Shown here: one piece after another, positions 7,670 through 17,159 of the stretch
Layout of the letters: every line of letters begins with the position of its first letter
How positions within the stretch are numbered: position 1 is the stretch's first letter
Source of the DNA: Christiangramia sp.
GTDB lineage: Bacteria; Bacteroidota; Bacteroidia; Flavobacteriales; Flavobacteriaceae
Reading direction: 5' to 3'
NCBI RefSeq assembly: GCF_029937855.1
Contig: NZ_JAPYPC010000030.1
Coordinates: 11,787-51,330, forward strand
Length of the DNA stretch: 39,544 nucleotides
Made by a program: the position numbers and the translations under genes
Notes under the pieces: model-generated
What the model saw: only the letters and a program-made list of their open reading frames with translations
Told to the model about the DNA's origin: nothing
The model's database searches: none

Positions 7670-9202
7670 ATGAGCGAATTAAAACAAGCAAAATCTGCTT
7701 TAATTTCAGTTTTCAGTAAAGATGGCTTAGAACCTATCGTAAAAAAGCTTGATGATCTGGGAATCAGGATTTATTCTACAGGAGGAACCGAAAAGTTTAT
7801 AAGAGATCTTGGAATCGAGGTAATCCCGGTGGAAGATGTAACTTCCTATCCTTCTATTTTAGGCGGAAGAGTAAAAACCCTTCACCCTAAAGTTTTTGGA
7901 GGAATCTTAAACCGTCAGGATCATGAAGGTGATGTAAAGGAACTGGAGCAATATGAAATTCCGCAGATAGACATTGTGATTGTAGATCTTTACCCATTTG
8001 AAAAAACCGTGGCTTCAGGAGCGTCTGAACAGGATATAATTGAAAAGATTGATATTGGCGGGATTTCCCTTATCCGGGCCGCAGCTAAAAACTTTAAAGA
8101 TGTCACCTGTGTTTCTTCAGTAGACGATTACCAGGAATTTCTTGACCTTCTGAATGAGAAAAACGGAGAGACAAATATTTCCGATAGAAAAAGATTCGCT
8201 ACTAAAGCTTTTAATATTTCTTCTCATTATGACGCTGCGATCTTTAATTATTTCAATGCTGAGGCTGAAGTAAATTCATTTAAACAAAGTGAATTAAAAG
8301 GAAAAGAATTGAGATATGGTGAAAATCCCCATCAGAAAGGAACTTTTTACGGAGATTTCGAAGCTATTTTTGACAAGCTTCACGGAAAAGAACTTTCCTA
8401 TAACAATCTTCTGGATGTAGATGCTGCCGTGAATTTGATGAATGAATTTAAAGAAGAAAACCCAACCTTTGCAATTCTTAAACATAATAACGCCTGCGGA
8501 CTCGCTCAACGCAAAACTATTAAACAGGCTTATATAGATGCCCTGGCCGGAGATCCGGTTTCAGCTTTTGGCGGAATCCTGATTAGTAATGTAGAAATAG
8601 ATGCCGAAACTGCTGAAGAAATCCACAAACTTTTTTGCGAAGTGGTGATCGCTCCGTCCTTTTCAGAAAAAGCTTTGGAAATTTTAAAAGGAAAGAAAAA
8701 CAGGATTCTCCTTGTTCAGAAAGACATAGAACTTCCAAAAAACCAAATAAGAACCTGTCTAAATGGTGTTTTGGTTCAGGACAAAGATCTAAAAACCGAC
8801 TCTCAGGAAGAGTTGAAGCAGGCCACAGATAATAAACCTACCGATGAGGAGTTATCTGACATGATATTTGCTTCGAAGATCTGCAAGCATACAAAATCCA
8901 ATACAATAGTACTGGCCAAGAATAAACAACTTTGTGCAAGTGGGACAGGACAAACATCACGCGTAGATGCTCTTACCCAGAGTATTGAAAAAGCCCGCTC
9001 GTTTGATTTTGACCTAAATGGCGCTGTAATGGCCAGTGATGCATTTTTCCCTTTCCCCGATTGTGTGGAGATTGCCGGAAATTCAGGAATCACTGCGGTA
9101 ATTCAGCCTGGAGGATCTATAAAAGACCAGTTGAGTATCGATTATTGTAATGCAAATAATATCGCAATGGTGATGACAGGAACGCGCCATTTTAAACATT
9201 AA
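7670..9202 (+). CDS. purH: Bifunctional AICAR transformylase / IMP cyclohydrolase
   Basis: Catalyses the last two steps of de novo purine synthesis in the cytosol: formylation of AICAR by 10-formyl-THF, then ring closure to IMP. The length (510 residues) is normal. The N-terminal MGS-like cyclohydrolase domain begins with SALISVFSKDGL and contains STGGTEKF and GGRVKTLHPKVFGGIL. The transformylase domain has LRYGENPHQKGTFYG, the Lys-His catalytic pair in LKHNNACGLA, and SDAFFPFPDCVEIAG near the end. It has its own TAnnTTTG box and lies only 41 bases before mreB with no terminator between, so read-through into the elongation cluster is likely. No purine riboswitch-like structure is seen in the short leader. 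Confidence 0.97.
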   Translation: MSELKQAKSALISVFSKDGLEPIVKKLDDLGIRIYSTGGTEKFIRDLGIEVIPVEDVTSYPSILGGRVKTLHPKVFGGILNRQDHEGDVKELEQYEIPQIDIVIVDLYPFEKTVASGASEQDIIEKIDIGGISLIRAAAKNFKDVTCVSSVDDYQEFLDLLNEKNGETNISDRKRFATKAFNISSHYDAAIFNYFNAEAEVNSFKQSELKGKELRYGENPHQKGTFYGDFEAIFDKLHGKELSYNNLLDVDAAVNLMNEFKEENPTFAILKHNNACGLAQRKTIKQAYIDALAGDPVSAFGGILISNVEIDAETAEEIHKLFCEVVIAPSFSEKALEILKGKKNRILLVQKDIELPKNQIRTCLNGVLVQDKDLKTDSQEELKQATDNKPTDEELSDMIFASKICKHTKSNTIVLAKNKQLCASGTGQTSRVDALTQSIEKARSFDFDLNGAVMASDAFFPFPDCVEIAGNSGITAVIQPGGSIKDQLSIDYCNANNIAMVMTGTRHFKH

Positions 9203-9243
9203 ATTTAGTACATTTACCCAAACCTCAATACTTATAATACACT

Positions 9244-10272
9244 ATGGGATTTTTTGACTTTCTCATTGAAGAAATTGCAATTGACTTAGGTACAGCAAAC
9301 ACCCTGATAATCCACAACGATAAAGTAGTTGTAGACAGCCCCTCTATAGTCGCCCGGGACAGGACTTCCGGGAAAATAACCGCCGTGGGGAAAGAAGCGG
9401 CCATGATGCAGGGAAAAACCCATGAGAACATCAAAACCATACGTCCTTTAAAAGATGGTGTAATTGCAGATTTTGATGCCAGTGAGAAGATGCTCACCAT
9501 GTTTATTAAGGAAATCCCGGCGTTAAAAAAGAAATTGTTCACACCGGCCTTGAGAATGGTTATTTGTATCCCTTCCGGTATTACCGAGGTGGAGATGCGT
9601 GCCGTTAAGGAAAGTGCTGAAAGGGTAAACGGAAAAGAGGTTTATCTTATCCACGAACCTATGGCCGCTGCAATTGGTATTGGCGTGGATATTATGCAGC
9701 CAAAAGGGAATATGATTGTGGATATAGGGGGTGGTACCACCGAGATTGCCGTAATTGCTTTAGGTGGAATTGTTTGTGATAAATCGGTAAAAATTGCAGG
9801 TGATGTTTTCACCAATGATATCGTGTATTATATGCGTACCCAACATAATCTTTATGTAGGAGAACGTACTGCGGAAAAAATAAAAATCCAGATTGGTGCA
9901 GCAACTGAAGATTTGGAAGTTCCGCCAGAAGAAATGAGCGTTCAGGGTAGGGATCTTTTAACAGGGAAACCAAAACAGGTAAATATTTCTTATCGCGAGA
10001 TCGCAAAAGCACTTGATAAATCGATTTTAAGAATTGAGGATGCGGTAATGGAAACTTTATCCCAAACTCCCCCGGAACTAGCTGCCGATATCTATAATAC
10101 GGGTATTTATCTTGCTGGTGGTGGTTCAATGCTTAGAGGACTGGATAAACGTTTATCTCAAAAAACAGATCTTCCGGTTTATATCGCAGAAGACCCTCTA
10201 AGAGCGGTAGTACGTGGAACAGGAATCACCTTGAAAACATTGAACAGATACAAAGGAATTTTGATCAAGTAG
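9244..10272 (+). CDS. mreB: Rod shape-determining protein MreB
   Basis: Actin-like cytoskeletal ATPase that forms membrane-bound filaments and guides the elongasome. At 342 residues it has the usual length. The phosphate-1 loop is IAIDLGTANTLI, phosphate-2 is MIVDIGGGTTEIAVIA, and the adenosine motif is GIYLAGGGSMLRG. The N-terminal MGFFDFLIEE could serve as a membrane-binding amphipathic end. It is the first gene of mreB-mreC-mreD-pbp2-rodA. A 7/8 match to the -7 box (TACATTTA, 9209-9216) lies 27 bases upstream, so an internal promoter is possible besides read-through from purH. Confidence 0.97.
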   Translation: MGFFDFLIEEIAIDLGTANTLIIHNDKVVVDSPSIVARDRTSGKITAVGKEAAMMQGKTHENIKTIRPLKDGVIADFDASEKMLTMFIKEIPALKKKLFTPALRMVICIPSGITEVEMRAVKESAERVNGKEVYLIHEPMAAAIGIGVDIMQPKGNMIVDIGGGTTEIAVIALGGIVCDKSVKIAGDVFTNDIVYYMRTQHNLYVGERTAEKIKIQIGAATEDLEVPPEEMSVQGRDLLTGKPKQVNISYREIAKALDKSILRIEDAVMETLSQTPPELAADIYNTGIYLAGGGSMLRGLDKRLSQKTDLPVYIAEDPLRAVVRGTGITLKTLNRYKGILIK

Positions 10273-10286
10273 GAGAAGCTTAATTT

Positions 10287-11111
10287 ATGCAGCAGATTTT
10301 CAATTTTCTTATAAGGAATAAGAATTCAATTTTATTCTTAATCCTGCTTGCTGTATCTATTTTTTTAACCGTTCAAAATCATGCTTTTCAAAAAAGCCGA
10401 TTTATAAGCTCTGCTAATTTCGTTTCCGGCGGAATTTATTCCTGGTCCAATAATATCAATACCTATCTTCATTTAGATGAATATAATGAACGGCTTCTTG
10501 AAGAGAACAATAAATTGCGAAATATCATTTCTAATATTAATGATAGCATAACCATCAATAAGCAATTAGACAGTACCTCTTTTGAAGGAGATTATCTATT
10601 TCGAACTGCCAGGGTGATAAACAATAATTTCGCCAAAATAGACAATTATCTCACCTTAAACCGTGGGGCAAATTCTGGAATTAAGCCGGAATATGGGGTA
10701 ATTACCAGCAAGGGAATTGTGGGGATCGTAGACCGCGTAAATGATGAATATTCGCGGGTGATCTCTATTTTAAACAGCAGGTCGAGGATTAATGCACAGT
10801 TAAGCAACACCAACCATTTTGGAAGTTTGGTATGGGACGGAAAAGATCCAAATATCGTTCAACTTATTGATGTGCCCAGGCAGGCACCCCTCAAAAAAGG
10901 TGATACAATAATCACGGGAGGCCGCTCGTTGATCTTTCCAAAAGGATTACCCATAGGAAGTATCGAAGATTTTAGCCTGGATCAAACGCAAAGTTACTAT
11001 ACTATCAATATCAAATTATTTAATGACATGACGAATATTGGATACGTGTATGTGATTGAGAATGTGAATAAGGAGGCTGTAGAGAAATTACAGGAAACGC
11101 CAAATGAATAG
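10287..11111 (+). CDS. mreC: Rod shape-determining protein MreC
   Basis: Bitopic elongasome scaffold that links cytoplasmic MreB to the periplasmic wall synthases. The 274-residue protein has one N-terminal helix (about 14-29, SILFLILLAVSIFLTV). A coiled-coil stretch rich in Glu, Asn and Leu follows (about 60-85, DEYNERLLEENNKLRNII), then the beta-barrel core with NRGANSGIKPEYGVIT and GIVGIVDRV, the classic MreC signatures. It starts 14 bases after mreB and overlaps mreD by 8 bases, indicating one transcript. No sign of truncation. Confidence 0.94.
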   Translation: MQQIFNFLIRNKNSILFLILLAVSIFLTVQNHAFQKSRFISSANFVSGGIYSWSNNINTYLHLDEYNERLLEENNKLRNIISNINDSITINKQLDSTSFEGDYLFRTARVINNNFAKIDNYLTLNRGANSGIKPEYGVITSKGIVGIVDRVNDEYSRVISILNSRSRINAQLSNTNHFGSLVWDGKDPNIVQLIDVPRQAPLKKGDTIITGGRSLIFPKGLPIGSIEDFSLDQTQSYYTINIKLFNDMTNIGYVYVIENVNKEAVEKLQETPNE

Positions 11112-11610
11112 TAAGCTATTATCAAATATCACCCGCTTTATTATCCTGGTATTTTTACAGGTGCTCATTTTGAACAACATCAATTTTGCAGGATATATAA
11201 ATCCGTATTTGTACGTTCTGTTCATATTACTTTACCCTTTTTCCGGAAATCAAAGTCTTTTCCTTTTTCTCTCGTTCCTTTTAGGAATTAGTATAGATAT
11301 TTTTGAAGATAGTGGCGGAATAAATGCGGCGGCGTGCCTTGTAGCTGCTTTCGTAAGACCTAATTTACTTCGGTTCTCATTTGGAATTAGTTATGACCAC
11401 CAAAATATCAGGCTTGCCCATACTCCTTTTGGAGCAAAATTGAGTTATATATTTTTAATGGTGCTTATCCATCATTTTGTATTATTTTCTTTGGAAATGT
11501 TCAGTTTAAATCATATAATTTTAATACTGAAAAAAACATTATTTTCCAGTATATTCACTATAATCCTAATCCTTTTAAGCCTTACGCTATTCAGTAAGAA
11601 ATACCGATGA
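11104..11610 (+). CDS. mreD: Rod shape-determining protein MreD
   Basis: Small polytopic inner-membrane protein of the elongasome (168 residues, about five helices), with the short charged N-terminus followed by FIILVFLQVLILNNI and later LLGISIDIFEDSGGINAAACL, the region around the conserved Asp of MreD. Primary sequence is poorly conserved in this family, so the assignment leans on position: it overlaps mreC by 8 bases and pbp2 by 4 (ATGA). Its role is thought to be stabilising MreC and the PBP2-RodA complex. Confidence 0.9.
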   Translation: MNSKLLSNITRFIILVFLQVLILNNINFAGYINPYLYVLFILLYPFSGNQSLFLFLSFLLGISIDIFEDSGGINAAACLVAAFVRPNLLRFSFGISYDHQNIRLAHTPFGAKLSYIFLMVLIHHFVLFSLEMFSLNHIILILKKTLFSSIFTIILILLSLTLFSKKYR

Positions 11611-13475
11611 GAAAAGTTTTACTCTACATAACCATATTAACTACAGGTATACTTTTTATTGGAAGACTATTTTACCTACAGATAGTGGATACTTCGCTGG
11701 CCATCCGCTCTCAGGATAATGCAATTAAGGTTATTTATGATTATCCGCAAAGAGGATATATTTATGACAGGAATGGTGAATTAATGGTTTCCAATCAGCC
11801 ATCATATGATGTGATGGTGATTCCGCGCAACCTAAAGCCTTTTGACACTACTGAATTCTGCAATATATTAAACCTATCCAGGGAAGATCTCGAAAAGAAG
11901 CTGGATAAGGCAAGAATTTATTCGCCTATGTTACCTTCAGTGGTAATTCCGCAATTGACCAAAAGTGAATATGCGATTCTTCAGGAGAAAATGAGAAATT
12001 ACGAAGGCTTTTATATTCAGAAGAGATCTCTTAGGGATTATCAGGTGGACCATAGTGCCAATGTGCTTGGATATATTGCCGAGGTAAACCAGAAAAAAGT
12101 AAATGAAAATCCGTACTACATTTCGGGGGACCTTATTGGTCGTGCCGGTGTAGAAAGTTATTATGAAGAACTACTTCGGGGAGTAAAAGGAGTAAAATAT
12201 ATTCAGAAAGACAGGTTCAACAGAGATATTGGAGCTTATAAAGAAGGAATTTACGACACGCTGCCTGAAAAAGGAAAAGATATAACTATTACCATAGATG
12301 CTGCCCTGCAGGAATATGGACAACAGTTAATGGAAAATAAAAGAGGTGGTATTGTGGCACTTGAACCTGGGAGTGGAGAGATCCTCGCTTTGATCACAGC
12401 TCCAACCTACGATCCTGCAAAACTTGTGGGACGACAGCGATCTCCCAATTTTACTGAATTATATTACGATACTATTGCCAGACCTTTATATGATAGAGGC
12501 CTGCTTGCTGAATATCCTCCCGGCTCACCTTTTAAAACTTTGAATGCCTTAATAGGACTTCAGGAAGGAATTGTGGATACAGATGATAAATTCTCATGTA
12601 ACCACGGCTATACCTACGGAAGAGGAAGAAAACTGGGTTGCCATGCGCACAGGAGTCCTTTGGATATGATTCCAGGCATCGCCCAATCTTGTAATGCTTA
12701 TTTTGCCAATGTTTATAGACGCATTATAGAAAAATATCCTACTCCACAGGAAGGTATGGATACCTGGAATGCCCATTTAAAAAGTTTTGGACTGGGGGAT
12801 TTTCTGGGGTCAGATCTTGAAACAGGAAGACCCGGAAAAATTCCCAATGCCAATTATTACAATCAGATATACAATTATCCTACATATAAATGGTATGCAA
12901 CAGCAACCATATCTAATGCAATTGGGCAGGGTGAAGTTTTAATGACGCCTATACAATTAGCGAATATGGCTGCCACCATTGGAAATAAAGGCTGGTATTA
13001 CACTCCCCATATTTTAAAGGAAGTAAATGGGCAGCCTATCAAAGATGAAAAATTCACTGAAAAGAATTATACGACGGTTGAAACCCGGCATTTTGATCCG
13101 GTAGTGGAAGGGATGCATGAAGTATATAAAAGCGGGACAGCATCTGCCTTAAGAATCCCGGATATTGAAATTGCCGGAAAAACCGGTACCGCTGAAAACT
13201 TCACCAAAATAGATGGAAAACGGGTACAACTTACAGACCATTCTATCTTTGTGGCTTTCGCGCCGGTGGACAATCCAAAAATTGCGATCGCTGTTTTTGT
13301 GGAAAATGGATATTGGGGAGGCCGCTATGCCGGCAGGATTGCCAGTTTAATGATTGAAAAATATATCAAAGGAACCATCACAAGAACCGATATGGAAGAC
13401 TGGATACTCAGCCATAGTCTTGAAGATGAATATGCAAAACCACTAAGTGGAGAACCTTTCCGAATAAATCAGTAA
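11607..13475 (+). CDS. mrdA: Penicillin-binding protein 2 (elongation transpeptidase)
   Basis: Class B PBP that cross-links new peptidoglycan in the lateral wall as partner of RodA. The 622-residue protein has one N-terminal membrane helix (about 4-25), the dimerisation/pedestal region with YPQRGYIYDRNGELM, and a C-terminal transpeptidase domain. All three penicillin-binding motifs are present: Ser307-x-x-Lys in PPGSPFK, Ser361-Cys-Asn (SxN) and Lys525-Thr-Gly in IAGKTGTAEN. The catalytic Ser motif reads SPFK rather than the more common STFK/SVFK type. Overlap with mreD is 4 bases, and rodA follows directly after its stop. The N-terminal order (helix, RGxIxDRNG) is typical of MrdA rather than of FtsI. 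Confidence 0.96.
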   Translation: MRKVLLYITILTTGILFIGRLFYLQIVDTSLAIRSQDNAIKVIYDYPQRGYIYDRNGELMVSNQPSYDVMVIPRNLKPFDTTEFCNILNLSREDLEKKLDKARIYSPMLPSVVIPQLTKSEYAILQEKMRNYEGFYIQKRSLRDYQVDHSANVLGYIAEVNQKKVNENPYYISGDLIGRAGVESYYEELLRGVKGVKYIQKDRFNRDIGAYKEGIYDTLPEKGKDITITIDAALQEYGQQLMENKRGGIVALEPGSGEILALITAPTYDPAKLVGRQRSPNFTELYYDTIARPLYDRGLLAEYPPGSPFKTLNALIGLQEGIVDTDDKFSCNHGYTYGRGRKLGCHAHRSPLDMIPGIAQSCNAYFANVYRRIIEKYPTPQEGMDTWNAHLKSFGLGDFLGSDLETGRPGKIPNANYYNQIYNYPTYKWYATATISNAIGQGEVLMTPIQLANMAATIGNKGWYYTPHILKEVNGQPIKDEKFTEKNYTTVETRHFDPVVEGMHEVYKSGTASALRIPDIEIAGKTGTAENFTKIDGKRVQLTDHSIFVAFAPVDNPKIAIAVFVENGYWGGRYAGRIASLMIEKYIKGTITRTDMEDWILSHSLEDEYAKPLSGEPFRINQ

Positions 13476-14726
13476 ATGAGCAAGAGCAGCGCAGCCGGAT
13501 TTGACTGGATTAGCATCTTTATCTATTTAATTCTCATTTGTTTTGGCTGGGCCAATATCTACTCCGCCTCTCTTGGCAGTAATACCGGATCCTATTTTGA
13601 TCTGAGTCAGCCTTACGGAAAACAAGCCCTGTTTATTGGATTAAGCATTTTCCTTATAATCATCGTTCTTTCTGTAGAGGCAAAATTCTACCAACGTTTT
13701 TCCAGTATTATCTATATTATCTCCCTGCTCTCCCTGGCAGGATTGTTTGTTTTTGGTAAAACGATTTCGGGAGCTACTTCCTGGTATTCTTTTGGCGCTT
13801 TTGGGTTACAACCTTCAGAATTTGCCAAGTTTGCCACGGCGCTGGCGCTGGCGAAATATTTAAGTGATATTCAAACTAATATTAGACGTTTAGATCACCA
13901 GATTAAAGCTTTTATAATAATTGCAGTTCCTGCATTACTAATCATACCCCAACCAGATCCCGGTAGCGCCCTGGTATATGCAGCATTCTTTTTCCCTTTA
14001 TATAGAGAAGGATTATCCGGCTTTTACCTCGTTACAGGATTATCTGCAGTAGGCGTATTCATTTTTACTTTAATTGCGGGGCCATTATGGGTAAGTGCTG
14101 CGGTTATGGCGATTGGCCTGCTTATTTTCTTCAGAAAACGAAAAAAACGTCCTGGCAGGATTTTAATCACACTTTTCATTATAATTTCTATAGGTCTGAG
14201 CTTTTCGGTAAATTATATTTTTGAAAATGTATTTGAACAAAGGCACAGGGACCGGTTCAATATTGTTTTAGGAAAAGAAGTAGATTCCAGGGGCATTGGG
14301 TATAATACCAATCAAAGTGAAATCGCTATTGGAAGCGGTGGCTGGTTCGGAAAAGGCTGGACTGAGGGCACTCAAACAAAAGGACACTTTGTCCCGGAAC
14401 AACATACCGATTATATCTTCAGTACGGTAGGGGAAGAGTGGGGATTCCTGGGTAGCGCGATGGTAGTTATTCTTTTTGTGCTTCTCCTCTTAAGACTGAT
14501 CGTCCTGGCAGAAAGACAACGCAATCAATTCTACCGGGTTTACGGCTACTCGGTAATCGGTATACTTTTTATACACTTCCTGGTAAACATTGGGATGGTA
14601 ATAGGTGTTTTTCCTACCGTCGGAATTCCTTTACCTTTCTTTAGTTATGGCGGCTCCGGACTCTGGGGCTTTACAATCTTACTGTTTATTTTTATTAAAC
14701 TGGATTCAGACAGGCTCTCTTATTAA
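13476..14726 (+). CDS. rodA: Rod shape-determining protein RodA (SEDS glycosyltransferase)
   Basis: SEDS-family peptidoglycan polymerase that uses lipid II at the inner membrane and works in complex with PBP2. It has 416 residues and about ten helices. The usual SEDS landmarks are visible: GATSWYSFGAFGLQPSEFAK, LIIPQPDPGSALVY, the large extracellular loop with GIGYNTNQSEIAIGSGGWFGKGW and FVPEQHTDYIFSTVGEEWG, and the end GIPLPFFSYGGSGLW. The loop Asp of the QHTDYIF motif is the likely catalytic region by comparison with characterised RodA proteins. It begins immediately after the pbp2 stop and ends the five-gene elongation cluster before a bidirectional terminator. Confidence 0.96.
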   Translation: MSKSSAAGFDWISIFIYLILICFGWANIYSASLGSNTGSYFDLSQPYGKQALFIGLSIFLIIIVLSVEAKFYQRFSSIIYIISLLSLAGLFVFGKTISGATSWYSFGAFGLQPSEFAKFATALALAKYLSDIQTNIRRLDHQIKAFIIIAVPALLIIPQPDPGSALVYAAFFFPLYREGLSGFYLVTGLSAVGVFIFTLIAGPLWVSAAVMAIGLLIFFRKRKKRPGRILITLFIIISIGLSFSVNYIFENVFEQRHRDRFNIVLGKEVDSRGIGYNTNQSEIAIGSGGWFGKGWTEGTQTKGHFVPEQHTDYIFSTVGEEWGFLGSAMVVILFVLLLLRLIVLAERQRNQFYRVYGYSVIGILFIHFLVNIGMVIGVFPTVGIPLPFFSYGGSGLWGFTILLFIFIKLDSDRLSY

Positions 14727-14817
14727 GCGCATTGTTCTGCCATTAATAGAATCGCTGCGACTAAAAGTATGATCACCGGATAGATATATTTTCTTGAAAT
14801 AATCTGAATCATAAAAA

Positions 14818-14841
14818 AACCCGGAAGCTTAATTCCGGGTT
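14818..14841. terminator. Bidirectional terminator between rodA and the S41 protease
   Basis: AACCCGGAA - GCTTAA - TTCCGGGTT forms a perfect 9-bp stem, with A-rich sequence before it and T-rich after it. It serves the converging rodA (plus) and protease (minus) genes. The 134-base gap also contains a 29-codon frame on the minus strand (14723-14812), which lies beyond this terminator and is doubtful. Confidence 0.9.
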
Positions 14842-14860
14842 TTAATTTATTGAATTCCTT

Positions 14861-17011
14861 TTAATCCTTCACTTTCTTTTTTGAATTATCAGCAAGTTTA
14901 TTTCTTGTGATATTATTCATTTTCATATCTGAAAGCACGTTGATCGCCTCTTCGATATAAACATCTTTGCTGAGGCTTTCATGCCATCTCTGTCTCTTTT
15001 CTTTCAGAATAGTATCTGTTACGAAAAGCTGCTCTTCATAAGGAAGGGAATTATAAGTGAGATTCGTTTTATAATCTTTAATGGCTTCAAATTGTTTAGC
15101 CATTTCTTTATTCTTTTCAGCTTCTTCGGCATATTCAGTATAGTTTAGAGAATAACTATTATCATCACTTTGAGTCTTTACCCATTTGGCATTCTCTTCT
15201 ATAAGCTTTAACTGAGGGTTAGAATCCATTCTGCTTTTACTTGCTTCAATCGCTTCGTCATATCCTACATAGCCATCCCAAATGTCATAATCTGCCGCAT
15301 CGATCTTGTCCCATGGAAGCGGATTTTCCTGATCTTTTTCCCCGATATCTACAAAGCTATACCTATCTGGAACCACTACATCACTTTTCACTCCTTCAAG
15401 CTGAGTTGATCCCCCATTTACACGGTAAAATTTCTGAGTGGTGATCTTAAGGGCTCCCATGTCTCCCATATCATTATTTCTAAGCCATCTGTTTAGGTCT
15501 ATAACATTCTGAACTGTTCCTTTACCATAGGTTTGTTTACTACCAATAATAATAGCTCTTTTATAATCCTGCATCGCAGCTGCTAAAATTTCAGAAGCTG
15601 AAGCAGATAATTCATTCACCAGAATAACTAAAGGTCCATCCCACAACACTTGTGGATCTTCATCTTTTAAAACTTCTTTACGGGATCCATTAGATTTCAC
15701 CTGCACTATAGGGCCTTCTTCAATAAACATCCCGGCGATATCCACCACAGTTTTCAAAGAACCTCCACCATTATTTCTAAGGTCCAGAACAAGGCCTTCC
15801 ATTCCTTCTTTTTTCAATTTAATAATATCTTCTTTGATATCTGAAGCTGCATTTCTCTTATTATAATCTTCCATATCGAAATAAAACTTAGGCAGGTTGA
15901 TCACGCCAAATTTTCTATCATCCTTTTTAACCATAGAAGTTTTTGCATAAGTTTCTTCGATTTCAATGACATCACGCACCAACGTAATTTCTTCAATATT
16001 CCCCATTACTTTTTTACGTACAGTAAGCGTAACTTTAGTATCCTTAGGGCCTTTAATAAGATCTACAGCATCATCCAGCCTCATTCCTACAATACTCACC
16101 GCTTCTTTTTCACCTTCCTGCTTCACTTTAAGAATTACATCACCTTCTGAAATTTCATCACTTCTCCAGGCAGGTCCACCTGAGATGACTTCCGTAATCG
16201 TAATATCATCGCTATCCTTTATTAAACGGGCACCAATACCTTCGAGCTTACCGGACATGGCGATATCAAATCTATCTTTATCCTGAGGAGCAAAATAGAA
16301 TGTATGCGGATCAAATTCTTCTACGATCGCGTTGATATATACCGAAAAATAATCTTCTCTTTCCAGGTCATCAGTAAAATCGTAATATCGGTCTATATTA
16401 GAAAGTGTAGTTTCCCTAGCCTCTTTCTCAAGTTCGACATCGCTTTTCATTTCATAAGAAGCATCCTCTTCTTTTTTAGTCTTTTCTTCCTGTTTAAGAT
16501 CGTAATACGTGATTAGCGTATTGAATTTCAACTGCTCTTTCCATCTTTTTCTCATTTCATCTTTGGAAGAAACATAATCCAGACTATCATAAGAAGTATT
16601 AATCTTTTCCTCTTCAGTAAAATCAAATGGTTTTGAAAGTATCTCTTTATAAAGCGACCTGGTCTCTTCCATACGTTTTCCCAGTCGGGCATAGGTAAGA
16701 TTAAAGAAATCTATATTCTTATCTTTTATTTGATCATCCAGCTTTTCTTTATAAGCGTTAAATTCCTCAATATCCTTTTCATAAAAGAAACGCTTGGAAG
16801 GATCTAGACCTTCCAGGTATCCTTCATAGACACTGGCTGAAAAACTGTCATTGATATCTTTAGCTTCATAATGCCCCTGATTTAGGACATAAGTAATTAA
16901 ATCTATAAGAAGTTTATCTTTATTAGGATCTTCAAACTTCTTCGTAGTAAAACTACAGGAAGCTGCAGCCATTAAAAGAACAACCGCTAAAATTTTAAAA
17001 TTCCTTTTCAT
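14861..17011 (-). CDS. prc: Lipoprotein C-terminal processing peptidase (S41A, Prc/Tsp-like)
   Basis: Periplasmic Ser/Lys protease that trims or degrades proteins from their C-termini, in E. coli including wall hydrolases. From the ATG at 17011 the protein has 716 residues and a lipoprotein signal (LAVVLLMAAASC, Cys19). Upstream in-frame ATGs at 17104 and 17032 would bury this signal. Domains in order: a Prc-type N-terminal helical region (about 20-215), a PDZ domain (about 240-335, with LEGIGARL and GGPAWRSDEISEGDVI), the S41 core and the C-terminal Prc/Tsp extension. The catalytic Ser lies in SASASE (about 469-474) and the Lys in TYGKGTVQ (497). The substrate-groove motif LDLRNNGGGSL is intact. 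It converges on rodA at a shared terminator, so a wall-related role fits, but is inferred. Confidence 0.93.
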   Translation of the reverse strand: MKRNFKILAVVLLMAAASCSFTTKKFEDPNKDKLLIDLITYVLNQGHYEAKDINDSFSASVYEGYLEGLDPSKRFFYEKDIEEFNAYKEKLDDQIKDKNIDFFNLTYARLGKRMEETRSLYKEILSKPFDFTEEEKINTSYDSLDYVSSKDEMRKRWKEQLKFNTLITYYDLKQEEKTKKEEDASYEMKSDVELEKEARETTLSNIDRYYDFTDDLEREDYFSVYINAIVEEFDPHTFYFAPQDKDRFDIAMSGKLEGIGARLIKDSDDITITEVISGGPAWRSDEISEGDVILKVKQEGEKEAVSIVGMRLDDAVDLIKGPKDTKVTLTVRKKVMGNIEEITLVRDVIEIEETYAKTSMVKKDDRKFGVINLPKFYFDMEDYNKRNAASDIKEDIIKLKKEGMEGLVLDLRNNGGGSLKTVVDIAGMFIEEGPIVQVKSNGSRKEVLKDEDPQVLWDGPLVILVNELSASASEILAAAMQDYKRAIIIGSKQTYGKGTVQNVIDLNRWLRNNDMGDMGALKITTQKFYRVNGGSTQLEGVKSDVVVPDRYSFVDIGEKDQENPLPWDKIDAADYDIWDGYVGYDEAIEASKSRMDSNPQLKLIEENAKWVKTQSDDNSYSLNYTEYAEEAEKNKEMAKQFEAIKDYKTNLTYNSLPYEEQLFVTDTILKEKRQRWHESLSKDVYIEEAINVLSDMKMNNITRNKLADNSKKKVKD

Positions 17012-17159
17012 ATTTCGTTTTAATTTCGTCATTGTATGGTTACCATAATTATAGTAAAAACTGTGCCAATAAGTTATATAACCCGCACTAATTTGTGAAT
17101 GCACTAATATAAGCTTTCCTTATTTAAATTCTTATTTTAGCAGAACCAAATAACGATGC

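Noticed and set aside
14723-14812. 29-codon minus-strand frame with one hydrophobic segment (VIILLVAAILLM) between rodA and the protease
   Set aside because: It begins just beyond the bidirectional terminator at 14818-14841 and overlaps the rodA stop. It has no visible promoter, so expression would need read-through of a strong hairpin. Kept only as a remote possibility.
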